A DNA stretch of 64,000 bases from Hymenobacter rigui (GCF_003944715.1 NZ_RWIT01000004.1:62001-126000); one strand, 5' to 3'. Shown: positions 9,167 to 19,764, numbered from the stretch's first letter. Made by a program: numbers and translations. The notes: a model not told the origin generated them from the sequence alone.

Positions 9167-9865
9167 ATGAAAACGACCCTGCTTACCCTTGCCCTCGTTG
9201 CCGCTTCCTTCGCCGCCACCGCCCAGGCTCCGGCCCAAGCAGCTACTCCGGCAGCCACTACCGCCTCCGATGCCTACGCTGCCCAGCTGGGCGCTACCAT
9301 TCAGGAGCTGATGAGCACCGGCGACCCGGCTCAGCTGAAGCTGGTGTATGGCAAGCTGGAGCGCGCCGCCGCCGTGGCTCCCCAGGACTGGCTGCCCCGC
9401 TACTACCAGGCCTACGCCCGCGTGGTAACGTGCTTTGTCACCCAAGAAGGTGACGACAGCAAAGACAAATACCTCGACCAAGCCGATGCCGCCCTGAAAG
9501 AGGCCCGTAAGCTGGGCGGCGACGAATCGGAGCTGCTGGTGCTACAAGCCTACATCGGGCAGGGCCGTATGATGGTGTCGCCGATGACGCGCTTTGCCAC
9601 CTACGGCAGTCAGGTTGGGCTGTGCCTCAGCCAGGCCAAAAAACTGAACCCGGCCAACCCACGCCTATACCTGGTAATGGGCAACAACGTGTACTTCACG
9701 CCCGAGCAGTTTGGCGGTGGTGCCGAGGCCGCCAAACCGCTCTACGACGAAGCCCAGGCCCGCTTTGCCACCTTCAAGCCCGCCACCGCCCTGTCGCCCA
9801 ACTGGGGCGAGCGGCAGCTGAAGGGCCGCCTGGCTGCCTACAGTCAAACGGCCGGCACGCACTAA
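9167..9865 (+). CDS. secreted TPR-like conserved hypothetical protein
   Basis: This 232-residue protein has a typical signal peptide (MKTTLLTLALVAASFAATAQA) followed by a helical, alanine-rich body that resembles tetratricopeptide repeats (YGKLERAAAVAPQDWLPRYYQAYARV, then a second block around NPANPRLYLVMGNN). It is probably periplasmic. Similar short TPR-like exported proteins are common in Bacteroidetes without a known role. The 48-bp repeat lies 56 bases upstream. An inverted repeat without a T-run at 9880-9916 may form the end of its transcript. Confidence 0.75.
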   Translation: MKTTLLTLALVAASFAATAQAPAQAATPAATTASDAYAAQLGATIQELMSTGDPAQLKLVYGKLERAAAVAPQDWLPRYYQAYARVVTCFVTQEGDDSKDKYLDQADAALKEARKLGGDESELLVLQAYIGQGRMMVSPMTRFATYGSQVGLCLSQAKKLNPANPRLYLVMGNNVYFTPEQFGGGAEAAKPLYDEAQARFATFKPATALSPNWGERQLKGRLAAYSQTAGTH

Positions 9866-9946
9866 CCTGTCCCGGCGGGGCCCGCACTGCGCCGTGTACC
9901 AGCGGCTGGTGCGGGCTCTGCTGCGGCCTTCTTATCTTGCTGGTAT

Positions 9947-11062
9947 ATGAGTGGAATTTCTGCCGGGGCGCTGCCCCCCGCCGTGCATCCGGACAATGTA
10001 GCCCTGGGTCGGCGCTACATCAGCAGCCGCCTGACGTGGTGGCGCACCTTGCTCATCATGACGCTGCTGGCCCTGCTGGTAACTCTGAGTTCCTGTCCCG
10101 CCTGCGTCCAGAACCCCCGGAAACTCGCCATCAATTTTGCGCACTCCTGGTGCTATACGGTGGGGCTGTGGCTGGTGAACAGCTACCCTCAGGAGTGGCT
10201 GAACCGGCACGTAGACTGGCGGGCCCAGCCCATGCGGCGGTTTCTGGTATCAGTGGGGTTTTCTTTGGTGGCATCCCTGGCCGTCATCCTGCTGATTTCC
10301 GCCGGTTCCATGCTGCTGTTCTGGCACGAGCCCTTGAGTGTGCTGCTGCGGCCCCAGGTGTGGAAGCAGTTTCTGATGCCGCTGCTGATAACCGTGGTGA
10401 TTTCGCTGTTTCTGCACAGTCGCTCGTTTCTGCTGGAATGGCGCGAAGCCTCGGTGCGGGCTGAGCGGCTGGAAAAGGAAAATGCCCAGGCCCAGGCCGA
10501 CAGCCTCCGCCGCCAGCTGGATCCGCATTTTCTGTTCAACTCTCTCAATGCGCTTACCTCATTGGTGGAGGAAAACGACCCGGTCCGTGCTTCCCGCTTT
10601 ATCCGGCAACTCAGTCAGGTGTACCGCTACGTACTCGACTCGCAGGACCAGGAAGTGGTGACGCTGGCCGAAGAGCTGAAATTTGGTGAGGCCTATCTGT
10701 TTCTGCAGCGCACCCGCCTGGGCGAGGGGCTGCAGGTGGAGCGCCACTTCCCGGCTGCGGCCCAGCTGGACAGCTGGTTGGTGCCCCCGCTGGCGCTGCA
10801 GCTGCTGCTGGAAAACGCCATCAAGCACAACGCCACGTCCCAGCGTAACCCCCTGCGCATCACGCTCACCCTCGATGAGGATGCCCGCACCCTCACGGTG
10901 CGCAACTCCCGCCAGGCCCGCCGCCTGGCCGAAGGCGAATCGGCCGGCGTGGGGCTGAAAAACCTGCAGGCCCGCTACGCCTACCTCACGCCCCGGCCGG
11001 TGCTGATAGAGGAGTCGGCGGCCGAGTTTACCGTGGTGTTGCCGCTGCTGGAGCTGCGCTAA
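9947..11062 (+). CDS. LytS/YehU-like membrane sensor histidine kinase
   Basis: This 371-residue kinase has four predicted membrane helices in about residues 30-160 and then a short coiled coil. The His_kinase (PF06580) box follows, with His194 in LRRQLDPHFLFNSLNAL. The HATPase part has LLLENAIKHN and GVGLKNLQARY. It lacks an extracellular sensor domain, so it probably senses membrane state or a ligand within the bilayer. The LytTR regulator 68 bases downstream on the same strand is the expected partner. Confidence 0.9.
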   Translation: MSGISAGALPPAVHPDNVALGRRYISSRLTWWRTLLIMTLLALLVTLSSCPACVQNPRKLAINFAHSWCYTVGLWLVNSYPQEWLNRHVDWRAQPMRRFLVSVGFSLVASLAVILLISAGSMLLFWHEPLSVLLRPQVWKQFLMPLLITVVISLFLHSRSFLLEWREASVRAERLEKENAQAQADSLRRQLDPHFLFNSLNALTSLVEENDPVRASRFIRQLSQVYRYVLDSQDQEVVTLAEELKFGEAYLFLQRTRLGEGLQVERHFPAAAQLDSWLVPPLALQLLLENAIKHNATSQRNPLRITLTLDEDARTLTVRNSRQARRLAEGESAGVGLKNLQARYAYLTPRPVLIEESAAEFTVVLPLLELR

Positions 11063-11130
11063 GCTGCCGCCGCGCCAGGTTTTCACGCAGAGCCGTTTCG
11101 GAGGCCATAACTTCCGCCTACATTCGCAGC

Positions 11131-11925
11131 ATGACTCTCTCTGCTCCGCTTCGCGCTGTCCTTATCGAAGATGAACCCCTGGCTGCTGCCCGCCTGGCGG
11201 GCCTGCTGCAAAAGCAGCCCCAGCCGGTTGCCGTGGTCGGGCAGGCCGAGTCGGTAGCGGAAGCCGTGGAGCTGCTGCAGCGCCTGCAGTCCAACCCGCC
11301 CGATGTGCTGTTCCTGGATATTCATCTGGCCGACGGCCTGAGCTTCGAGCTGTTCGAGCGGCTCAACATTACCAGTCCCGTCATCTTCACCACCGCCTAC
11401 GATAAGTACGCCCTGCGCGCCTTCAAGGTGAACAGCGTGGACTACCTGCTCAAACCCATCGACCCCGAAGAATTGACGGCGGCCCTGGACAAGCTGCGCC
11501 GCCAGCAGCAGACCACCGCGCCCCAGCTGGATGCCGCGCTGCTCGCCCAGATCCTGCGGCAGGCCCAGCCCGCCAAGGAGTATAAAACCCGGTTTGTGGT
11601 GCGGGTGGGGGAGCATCTGAAGGCTATTCCGGTGGAGCAGATTGCGTATTTCGCCAGCCTGGAAAAAGTGACGCTGCTGCACACCCGGGAAGGCCGCCGC
11701 TTCGTGGTCGATTATACCCTGGAGCAGCTGGAGCAGCTGCTGGACCCGCTGGAGTTCTTCCGCCTCAACCGCGCCTACCTGGCCCACGCCGAATCCATTC
11801 AGGACATCATCCATTACACCAACTCCCGCCTGCAAACCATCCTCAAGCCCGCCGCCCCCGACAACGACACGGTGTTGGTCAGCCGCGAGAAGGTAGCCAC
11901 CTTCAAGGCCTGGCTGGATAGGTAG
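11131..11925 (+). CDS. LytTR-family response regulator
   Basis: This 264-residue regulator has an N-terminal receiver domain with acidic pocket E13/D14, phospho-acceptor Asp63 in VLFLDIHLADG, the TTAYDKYALRAF switch region and a Lys in DYLLKPID. A linker follows, and then a LytTR DNA-binding domain (about 150-264; FVVRVGEHLKAIPVEQIAYF, FFRLNRAYL). LytTR proteins bind promoter DNA through beta strands and usually control few genes. It sits directly after the kinase at 9947 and forms a standard two-gene signalling unit with it. Confidence 0.92.
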   Translation: MTLSAPLRAVLIEDEPLAAARLAGLLQKQPQPVAVVGQAESVAEAVELLQRLQSNPPDVLFLDIHLADGLSFELFERLNITSPVIFTTAYDKYALRAFKVNSVDYLLKPIDPEELTAALDKLRRQQQTTAPQLDAALLAQILRQAQPAKEYKTRFVVRVGEHLKAIPVEQIAYFASLEKVTLLHTREGRRFVVDYTLEQLEQLLDPLEFFRLNRAYLAHAESIQDIIHYTNSRLQTILKPAAPDNDTVLVSREKVATFKAWLDR

Positions 11926-12078
11926 GTGCGCAGGGGCCGCGCCCTGGCTCCTGCCGGTCAGGTATTAGCCGGCCGATGGGTATTTACTGCGGTTTGCGTA
12001 TCATCTTTGTGGTAGCGTGTGCCGGCCGTTGTGGCGGCCGCCTGCTTTTCTGCCACTTAGAACCGACGTATCCACGCC

Positions 12079-13970
<1,892 letters not shown>

Positions 13971-13974
<4 letters not shown>

Positions 13975-14750
13975 CCCTCCAGCCAGCTCTTCACCGCCCC
14001 AGCTTTCTCGCGGCTCACCAGCACTTCGTCGCTGGGGGCGGGGTGGAGGTCCACCAGCAGCTTACCGTTGAAGTGCGGATGCAGGCGCTGCACGGCGGGC
14101 AGCTGGGCCAGGAGCTGGCGGTTGAGGCGGAAGAACTGGGCGGGGTCGAGCAGGCTTTCGAGCTGTTCCAGGGTGTACTCCACCACGAAGCGGCGGCCGT
14201 CGAGGGTGCAGAGGGTGGTGGTTTCGTGGCGGCTCTGGAACCAGGCGGCCTGGGTGGCGGCCAGCGGCAGCAGCTGCTCGCCGCTGCGCACCAGAAACCG
14301 GGTTTTGAACTGCCGCTCCGGCCGGGGCAGGGCGTCGAGCAGGCGCTCCAGGCGCTGGGCGGTATCGTCGGGGACGGGTGGGGTGGCGGTTGGGGTGCGC
14401 CATTCCTGCAACTTGGTGAGGGCCGCCGTCAGCTCGGCCAGCTTCACGGGTTTCAGCAGGTAGTCCACGCTGTTGGCCTTGAAGGCCCGGATGGCGTAGG
14501 CATCATAGGCCGTGGTGAAAATGACCGGGCTGCGCACCACCGTCTGCTCAAACACCTCTAGGCTCAGCCCATCGGCCAGCTGGATATCCGACAGAATCAG
14601 GTCGGGGGCGGGGTGCGCGTCCAGCCATTGCAGGGCCCCGGCCACGCTATCCAGCACGGCCAGCACCTGGGCCTCGGGCGCGGCTTGGTGCAGCAGCCGT
14701 TGCAGCCGCTCCGCGGCCGGATATTCGTCTTCGAGCAGGAGGACTTTCAT
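13971..14750 (-). CDS. LytTR-family response regulator
   Basis: This 259-residue regulator has receiver-domain residues E7/D8, phospho-acceptor Asp55 in DLILSDIQLADG, TTAYDAYAIRAF, and a Lys in DYLLKPVK. It ends in a LytTR DNA-binding domain (FLVRSGEQLLPLAATQAAWF, FFRLNRQLLA). It resembles the regulator at 11131 closely enough to suggest an old duplication. Its kinase partner lies upstream on the same strand (14886-15935), with a 24-bp-arm inverted repeat in the gap. The 3' end overlaps the hybrid kinase by 4 bp. Confidence 0.92.
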
Positions 14751-14763
14751 TGGTATATGGAGT

Positions 14764-14889
14764 GTAGCGCGAAGCCTTTGCTTCGCGCACGGCCGAACGC
14801 CAGACGTTCGGCGGTAAGTTAGGTAGTAAGCGTATTCTCGGTGCGGCCCGGACGGGCAACGGACACGCGAAGCAAAGGCTTCGCGCTAC
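14764..14889. repeat. inverted repeat, perfect 24-bp arms (14764-14787 / 14866-14889)
   Basis: The arms are exact reverse complements and each holds a smaller CGCGAAGC...GCTTCGCG palindrome. A second small palindrome (CGAACG...CGTTCG) lies in the spacer. The right arm covers the TAG stop codon of the kinase ending at 14886. The whole element fills the gap between kinase and regulator genes and looks like a small non-coding mobile repeat. Confidence 0.8.
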
Positions 14890-15935
14890 GGGCTGGCGTG
14901 GAGCTGCCGTTTTTCGTCGGGAACCAGCAGCGGCAATTGCACCTGAAACCAGCCGGCTTCCTGCGTTACCGCCACCGGCTGCGGGGCCTGCAGCAGCTCG
15001 TAGCGGTGGCGCACGTTGCGCAGACCGGTGCCGGTGCCGGGGGCGAGGCCGGCAGTGCGGGGGCGCAGGGTGTTGCGCACGGTGAAGTAGCCGGTGACCG
15101 GGTCGGCCGAGAGTTCCAGCTCCAGCGGGTGTTCCCGGGAGGTCACGTTGTGCTTCAGGGCGTTTTCCACCAGCAGCTGCACGCTCAGGGGCGCTACCCG
15201 GGCGGCGTGGGCCGCGGCCGGCACCTGCCAGCGCACCCGCAGATTGTCGCGGAAGCGGGCTTTGTGCAGGGCCAGGTAGGTTTCCACGAAGGCCAGTTCC
15301 TCGCTGAGTGGCACGGTGGGCTGGTCGCGGGCCAGCAGCACGTAACGGTACACATCCGAAAGCTGCTCCACAAAATCCTGGGCGGGCTCGTTGTCGGGCT
15401 CGATGAGGGCCGAGAGGGTGTTGAGCGAGTTGAACAGGAAGTGCGGGTCGAGCTGGCTTTGCAAAGCTTCCAGCTGGCTGCGGGTGCTGGCACTCTGCAG
15501 CTGCTCGGCGCGGCGCACGTTGTCGGCCCACTGCCGGAAGTAGTTCCAGCTTTCGTAGATGAGCTGCACAATGATGGTGGGTACCATGTTCAGGCCAAAC
15601 TCGGTAACCCATACCGAAACCGGCAGGTGAATGCCGCGCAACCTGGCCGAAATAGACAGCAGCACCACCGTTACCACCGCCGTAGTGGTGGTATTGATGC
15701 TGGCGAGCAGCCACAGCCGCTGCCGCGTTTGGTGCATGCCCGGAAACCGCCGGAACAGGATGGCCCACAGGGCCCGGCCCGATAACCAGAATACGGTAGT
15801 GAAGCTTAAAGAAACTGCCCAGGCCGCCAGAAACTCAGGTACCGACCGCACCTGCAGCAGCCCGCGGGGCAGCAGCACCAGCAAAGAGCCGATGGGAATG
15901 CCCCAGAGCAGCAGCAGACGGTCACGAAACGGCAT
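14886..15935 (-). CDS. LytS/YehU-like membrane sensor histidine kinase
   Basis: Taking the ATG at 15935 (a second ATG lies at 15944) gives 349 residues. Four hydrophobic helices fill about 5-130. The His_kinase box follows with His165 in LEALQSQLDPHFLFNSLNTL, and the ATPase domain with LLVENALKHN and GTGLRNVRHRYELL. It is the mirror image of the kinase at 9947. It should work with the LytTR regulator at 13971, although a repeat element separates them. The start overlaps the stop of the DUF2867 gene upstream, so those two are probably in one transcript. Confidence 0.88.
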   Translation of the reverse strand: MPFRDRLLLLWGIPIGSLLVLLPRGLLQVRSVPEFLAAWAVSLSFTTVFWLSGRALWAILFRRFPGMHQTRQRLWLLASINTTTTAVVTVVLLSISARLRGIHLPVSVWVTEFGLNMVPTIIVQLIYESWNYFRQWADNVRRAEQLQSASTRSQLEALQSQLDPHFLFNSLNTLSALIEPDNEPAQDFVEQLSDVYRYVLLARDQPTVPLSEELAFVETYLALHKARFRDNLRVRWQVPAAAHAARVAPLSVQLLVENALKHNVTSREHPLELELSADPVTGYFTVRNTLRPRTAGLAPGTGTGLRNVRHRYELLQAPQPVAVTQEAGWFQVQLPLLVPDEKRQLHASP

Positions 15936-16434
15936 GGGAGGCATACGGGGCCATGAAGCGGGGCCGGGCCCGGCGCAACAGTGCCCGCACCACGGCCCGG
16001 TGAAACGGGGCAATTCCGGCGAAATATACGCGCCCGGCCCAGTTGTGAAACTGTACGGCGGTGGTCAGGGCCACGGTGTGGGGCTCGGCCGTCAGCACGG
16101 CCACCCGGAAGTTGAGGTGCCGGTCGTCGAGGCCCAGCAGAACCTCCGTGGGCTGCACGGCATATATCCGAAAAGGCCCCAGCTGTCCGCCGGGTGCCAG
16201 CTGATCGGGTGCGGGCCCGGGCCGAAGCGTAGACCGTAAGCCTACCCAGGAAGCCAGGGTGTTGCGCAGGGCCAACAGGTGGCGCACCCAGCCCGGAGCC
16301 AAGTCGGGCCCAAACAGCAGGCGGGCAGCCTCCGAAGCCGGCAGAGCGGCCGTTACCGGCAGGCGGTACGTATCGTGGTAGTGCGGGGCGGGTAGGGCCG
16401 CAGCAAGCAGGCGGGCGGAGGCAGGATACGACAT
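15922..16434 (-). CDS. DUF2867 family protein
   Basis: This is a 170-residue soluble protein. Its C-terminal two thirds match the DUF2867 pattern: PGWVRHLLALRNTLASWVGL, then GLDDRHLNFRVAV, TAVQFHNWAGRVYF and IAPFHRAVVRALLRRA. The fold is thought to be a lipid- or ligand-binding barrel, but the function is unknown. Its 3' end overlaps the following kinase start by 14 bp, which suggests translational coupling and possibly a shared role. The 5' flank is AT-rich. Confidence 0.8.
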   Translation of the reverse strand: MSYPASARLLAAALPAPHYHDTYRLPVTAALPASEAARLLFGPDLAPGWVRHLLALRNTLASWVGLRSTLRPGPAPDQLAPGGQLGPFRIYAVQPTEVLLGLDDRHLNFRVAVLTAEPHTVALTTAVQFHNWAGRVYFAGIAPFHRAVVRALLRRARPRFMAPYASHAVS

Positions 16435-16526
16435 CGGCTATAGAAAAATAAAGTGGATGGCAACAACATGTGCGGGCGCGCCCGGTATTCGTTTTATGCA
16501 GCTAGGGCGCTGCATTGTGGTGAAGC

Positions 16527-17471
16527 TTACCGGTTCTTCTGCACGAAGTCGGTTACGACCTGCCGGAACCGGTCGGGCTGCTCCTGGAAGGAGTTGTGCT
16601 TACCGGGCAGCGTAACTATCTGCTGGTGCGGGAAACGGAAGGTGGCGGCCGTAGCACCCGTCGTCCGGTCGTCTTTGCCCAGGATTATCAGCGCGGGCAT
16701 GGTGAGTTGGGCGGTGGCGGGGGCGTAATCCTGACCGTAATCAGCCAGGCGGCCGCTGAATACCTGCTGGGCAAAGTCGGAGTTGGCGGGTACGGCGCGG
16801 CTGGCGCGCATGGCCCGGGCGGCCAGCGAGTCGTGCGAGAATTGCAGCTGGCCGGCCAGCTTCTGCTGTTGCAGCGCACCCATCACCATGCCAAACCGCT
16901 GCATGGCGGGCAGGCCGGGGGCGGGGCGGGCGGCGGCGGGCAGCAGGCGGCTACCGTAGGCCACCATGCTATCCAGCCCGGCCACCGGGTTCAGCACGGC
17001 GTTGGTGAGCACCAGGGCCTGCACCCGCTGGGGGTATTTCTGGGCGTAAGCGGTGGCAATGGTGCCGCCGAAGGAGTGGGCCATGACCACCCATTTCTGT
17101 ACGCCCAGCTGCTGGCGCACTTCTTCCAGATCCTGCACCATGCGGGCCATCGAGTAGTTTTTGGTGCGGCTGCTGCCCGAGCGGCCACTGCCGCGCTGGT
17201 CCAGGTACACCATCTGCAGCTTATCTTCGAGGCGGTTGCCGCCCAGCTTCTCAAACGAGTAGCTACCCGCCCCCGGCCCGCCGTGCACAAACAGGCAGGG
17301 CGTACCCCTGCCCGCTACCTGCACAAATAGCTTCACCGAATCGGAAGTAAGCAGGGTGCGGGGGCCGGCAGCTACTATTGGTTGTCTCTGGGCGCGGGCG
17401 GTACCGGCCAACAGCATCAGGGCCAGCAGGAAAAAAGGAGTACGGACGGCGGAGTTGAGGAAGCGGAGCAT
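16527..17471 (-). CDS. exported alpha/beta hydrolase, proline iminopeptidase-like (S33)
   Basis: From the ATG at 17471 the product has 314 residues with a signal peptide (FFLLALMLLAGTARA). The S33 oxyanion motif HGGPGAG is at 63-69 and the typical DQRGSGRSG at 91-99. The nucleophile is Ser133 in AHSFGGT. The Asp lies in the GKDDRTTG strand and the catalytic His in LPGKHNSF near the end. The family includes proline iminopeptidases and esterases; the true substrate is uncertain. A longer frame to 17528 adds 19 residues before the signal peptide and is less likely. The folded RNA and terminator upstream may bear on its expression. Confidence 0.82.
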   Translation of the reverse strand: MLRFLNSAVRTPFFLLALMLLAGTARAQRQPIVAAGPRTLLTSDSVKLFVQVAGRGTPCLFVHGGPGAGSYSFEKLGGNRLEDKLQMVYLDQRGSGRSGSSRTKNYSMARMVQDLEEVRQQLGVQKWVVMAHSFGGTIATAYAQKYPQRVQALVLTNAVLNPVAGLDSMVAYGSRLLPAAARPAPGLPAMQRFGMVMGALQQQKLAGQLQFSHDSLAARAMRASRAVPANSDFAQQVFSGRLADYGQDYAPATAQLTMPALIILGKDDRTTGATAATFRFPHQQIVTLPGKHNSFQEQPDRFRQVVTDFVQKNR

Positions 17472-17564
17472 GCGAGTAGCGGTAGAGGATGGAAGAGTCA
17501 GAGGTAAGCCGTTAACTGATTCAAACATCCGCTTTCACCGTCGTATCTCCTGGCACAATCAGGG

Positions 17565-17630
17565 CGAAGCGTACCAGCCGCCCAGGTGAAGCGTACCAGT
17601 CGCCCGGGTGAACCGGTAAACGATACCACC
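17565..17630 (-). repeat. tandem terminal-repeat-like motifs (possible IS21-family end remnant)
   Basis: On the minus strand the motif TGGTAnCGnTTnACC or a close form occurs three times, spaced about 30 and 22 bases. Two of the copies form a 22-bp direct repeat (17565-17586 and 17587-17608). IS21-family elements carry several repeats of about 20 bp at each end, so this may be a relic of one. No transposase or second end is present. Confidence 0.4.
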
Positions 17631-17633
17631 AAA

Positions 17634-17676
17634 AAAGGCCCGGCTGCCGGCTCTTTGAGCCGGCAGCCGGGCCTTT
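17634..17676 (-). terminator. strong intrinsic terminator (20-bp perfect stem, 3-nt loop)
   Basis: The arms 17634-17653 and 17657-17676 are perfectly complementary and GC-rich. On the minus strand the stem is followed directly by a run of six T (17631-17636 as A on plus). It ends the candidate RNA and shields the hydrolase at 16527 from read-through. Confidence 0.8.
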
Positions 17677-17875
17677 GGCACCCCTCTCCGGTGCAAGGCA
17701 GGTTCCGGATGCGGGGGCTTCACGGGGTCCGGAACGGTTGCCGGCGGCCACTGCACCCAGCCCGGCGACTGTTGCAGCAGCCTTTGCCCGGTCGAGTAGC
17801 CAACCGTTCCAAACCCCGGAAGTGTGTTGGGCGGCCCGGTGGTTAGGGCCGCCCAACGTTCCCCCTCTCACCTGG
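17634..17875 (-). ncRNA. candidate structured RNA, about 240 nt, unidentified
   Basis: Between the hydrolase and leuB lies a GC-rich segment without a convincing gene. Read on the minus strand it folds into a 12-bp perfect hairpin (17826-17837 / 17846-17857). A long stem of about 20 bp follows (17718-17740 / 17801-17822), then a small 5-bp hairpin (17678-17682 / 17690-17694) and the terminator at 17634-17676. In the long stem the two non-Watson-Crick positions become G-U pairs only on the minus strand, which points to that strand as the RNA. A weak promoter-like TACCTATT lies at 17876-17883. I could not match it to 6S, RNase P, tmRNA, SRP or a known riboswitch. It could also be a cis-acting attenuator for the hydrolase. 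Confidence 0.45.
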
Positions 17876-17889
17876 GAATAGGTAGGCTG

Positions 17890-18018
17890 TTTGAAAAAAC
17901 GCCAGAACGTCATGCTGAGCTTGCCGAAGCATCTCTACCGCTTCGTTGAATTACTACTGCAGCGAAGCGGTAGAGATGCTTCGGCAAGCTCAGCATGACG
18001 TTCTGGCGTTTTTTCAAA
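17890..18018. repeat. long inverted repeat, perfect 56-bp arms (17890-17945 / 17963-18018)
   Basis: The arms are exact reverse complements separated by a 17-base spacer. The inner part (GTCATGCTGAGCTTGCCGAA and on to GCTTCG) is a dispersed repeat seen in part at 26039, 30480 and 33662. It lies just after the leuB stop and may also end that transcript from either side. Confidence 0.9.
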
Positions 18019-18052
18019 AGCCATTCAATCATTCAGCCGTTCCTCCATCCAC

Positions 18053-19177
18053 TTAGATAATCGTGCTCATGCCCAGGCGGATGTTGTTGCGGTGCATCTC
18101 GCAGTCGGCAATGTCCAGCACGGCGTAGGCAATGAAGCTGCCCACCTGCTCGGTGGTGTAGCGGGTGGCAGGGTTCAGCTCGGGCGTCACTACCTGCTGG
18201 TCGAGGGCGTGCTGCACGGCGTCGCGCACGGTGTCGGCTTCTTCCGGCAGCCCGAAGTGGTCCAGCAGCATGGCCGCCGACAGGATGGTGGCAATGGGGT
18301 TGGCAATGCCCTTGCCCTTGGCCTGCGGGTAGGAACCGTGAATGGGCTCGAACAAGGCCGCCGCGTCGCCCACCGAGGCCGAGGGCAGCAGCCCCAGCGA
18401 GCCGGCAATAACCGAGGCTTCGTCGGAGATGATGTCGCCGAACATGTTTTCGGTCAGAATCACGTCGAACTGCCGCGGGTTCAGGATAATCTGCATGGCG
18501 GCGTTGTCCACGAACAGGTAGTCGAGGGCCACGCTGGGGTACTGCGGGGCCAGCTGCTGCACGGTTTCGCGCCAGAGGCGGGAGGTTTCCAGCACGTTGG
18601 CCTTGTCTACCAGCGTGAGCTTGTGGCGACGGGTTTCGGCGGCCCGGAAGGCGCGGTGGGCAATCCGCTCAATCTCCGCCCGCGAGTAGGTGCAGTTGTC
18701 GTAGGCCGAGTTACCATCATCAAAGCGGCCCTTTTCGCCGAAATATACCCCGCCCGTCAGCTCCCGGAAGATGAGGATATCGGTGCCCTGAATCCGCTCG
18801 GCTTTCAGCGGGGAGTGCTCCAGCAGCTGGTCGTAGGCCGTAACGGGGCGAATGTTGGCGTACAGGCCCAGCTCCTTGCGCAGACGCAGCAGGCCCTGCT
18901 CGGGGCGCACCGGGGCGGCGGGGTTGTTGTCGTATTTTGGGTCGCCGATGGCCCCCAGCAGCACGGCGTCGGCCTGGTGGCAGGCGGCCAGGGTGGCGTC
19001 GGGCAGGGGCGCGCCGGTGGCGTCGATGGCGCAGGCCCCCATCAGCTGGTAGTCGAAGTGAAAGGCGTGCCCGAACCGGTCGGCCACGGCGTGCAGCACG
19101 CGCACGGCTTCCCCACATACCTCCGGCCCGATACCATCACCGGGCAACACCACAATGCGTTTGCTTAAAATATCCAT
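18053..19177 (-). CDS. leuB: 3-isopropylmalate dehydrogenase
   Basis: This 374-residue protein oxidises and decarboxylates 3-isopropylmalate with NAD+ to give 2-oxoisocaproate, the third leucine-specific step, in the cytosol. It starts with the classic [14 protein letters not shown]. It then has the [16 protein letters not shown] substrate segment, the [18 protein letters not shown] region and the metal site near [37 protein letters not shown] and the NAD-proximal region near the end complete it. Its start overlaps the leuD stop by 13 bp, so leuD and leuB are translationally linked. It is the last gene of the minus-strand leucine operon. Confidence 0.96.
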   Translation of the reverse strand: MDILSKRIVVLPGDGIGPEVCGEAVRVLHAVADRFGHAFHFDYQLMGACAIDATGAPLPDATLAACHQADAVLLGAIGDPKYDNNPAAPVRPEQGLLRLRKELGLYANIRPVTAYDQLLEHSPLKAERIQGTDILIFRELTGGVYFGEKGRFDDGNSAYDNCTYSRAEIERIAHRAFRAAETRRHKLTLVDKANVLETSRLWRETVQQLAPQYPSVALDYLFVDNAAMQIILNPRQFDVILTENMFGDIISDEASVIAGSLGLLPSASVGDAAALFEPIHGSYPQAKGKGIANPIATILSAAMLLDHFGLPEEADTVRDAVQHALDQQVVTPELNPATRYTTEQVGSFIAYAVLDIADCEMHRNNIRLGMSTII

Positions 19178-19764
19178 GTCCGTTGCTGCTCGAAGGTGGT
19201 AATGGCCGATTCCTGGCTCAGGAGAAAATCAATGTCGTCGTAGCCGTTGATGAGGCATTCTTTCTTGTAGGCGTCCAGCTCGAAGTGCATCGGCTCGGGG
19301 CGGCCCGGCACCTGCAGCGTCTGGCTGGGCAGGTCTACCGTCAGCTCGGCCTGGGCATCCTGCGCCACCAGGGCAAACAGCTCCTGCAGCTCCGCGGGCG
19401 TTACCTGCAGCGGCAGCAGGCCGGTATTGAGGGCGTTGCCCCGGAAAATATCGGCGAAGTAGCTGCTGATAACCACTCGAAAACCGGCGTCATACAGGGC
19501 CCAGGCGGCGTGCTCCCGGCTGGAGCCGCACCCGAAGTTCTGGCCCGCCAGCAGTATCTGGTGGCCCTGGTAGCGGGCATCATTCATCACAAAATCCGGT
19601 TTGGGCTGGCCGTCGGCGGCGTAGCGCCAGTCGGCAAATAGGTTCCGGCCGAACCCTTCGCGGGTAGTGGCTTTCAGGAAGCGCGCCGGGATAATCTGGT
19701 CGGTGTCCACGTTTTCGATGGGCAACGGAACCACACCGGAGCGCAGGGTGGCGAATTTTTCCAT
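19165..19764 (-). CDS. leuD: 3-isopropylmalate dehydratase small subunit
   Basis: The ATG at 19764 gives a 199-residue protein, the usual LeuD length; the frame stays open to 19941 across repeat DNA. It begins MEKFATLRSGVVPLPIENVD and contains DTDQIIPARFLK, a FGRNLF segment, and the swivel-domain NFGCGSSREHAAWAL. With LeuC it isomerises 2-isopropylmalate to 3-isopropylmalate. It lies between leuC and leuB. A 43-bp-arm inverted repeat fills the 176-bp gap to leuC. Confidence 0.95.
   Translation of the reverse strand: MEKFATLRSGVVPLPIENVDTDQIIPARFLKATTREGFGRNLFADWRYAADGQPKPDFVMNDARYQGHQILLAGQNFGCGSSREHAAWALYDAGFRVVISSYFADIFRGNALNTGLLPLQVTPAELQELFALVAQDAQAELTVDLPSQTLQVPGRPEPMHFELDAYKKECLINGYDDIDFLLSQESAITTFEQQRTWIF

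Noticed and set aside
17741-17780. GGCCACTGCACC on the plus strand as a cobalamin riboswitch box
   Set aside because: The expected CCGCAACTGTAA and terminal AGGAGACCTGCC elements are missing, and the strand-specific pairing points to the minus strand.
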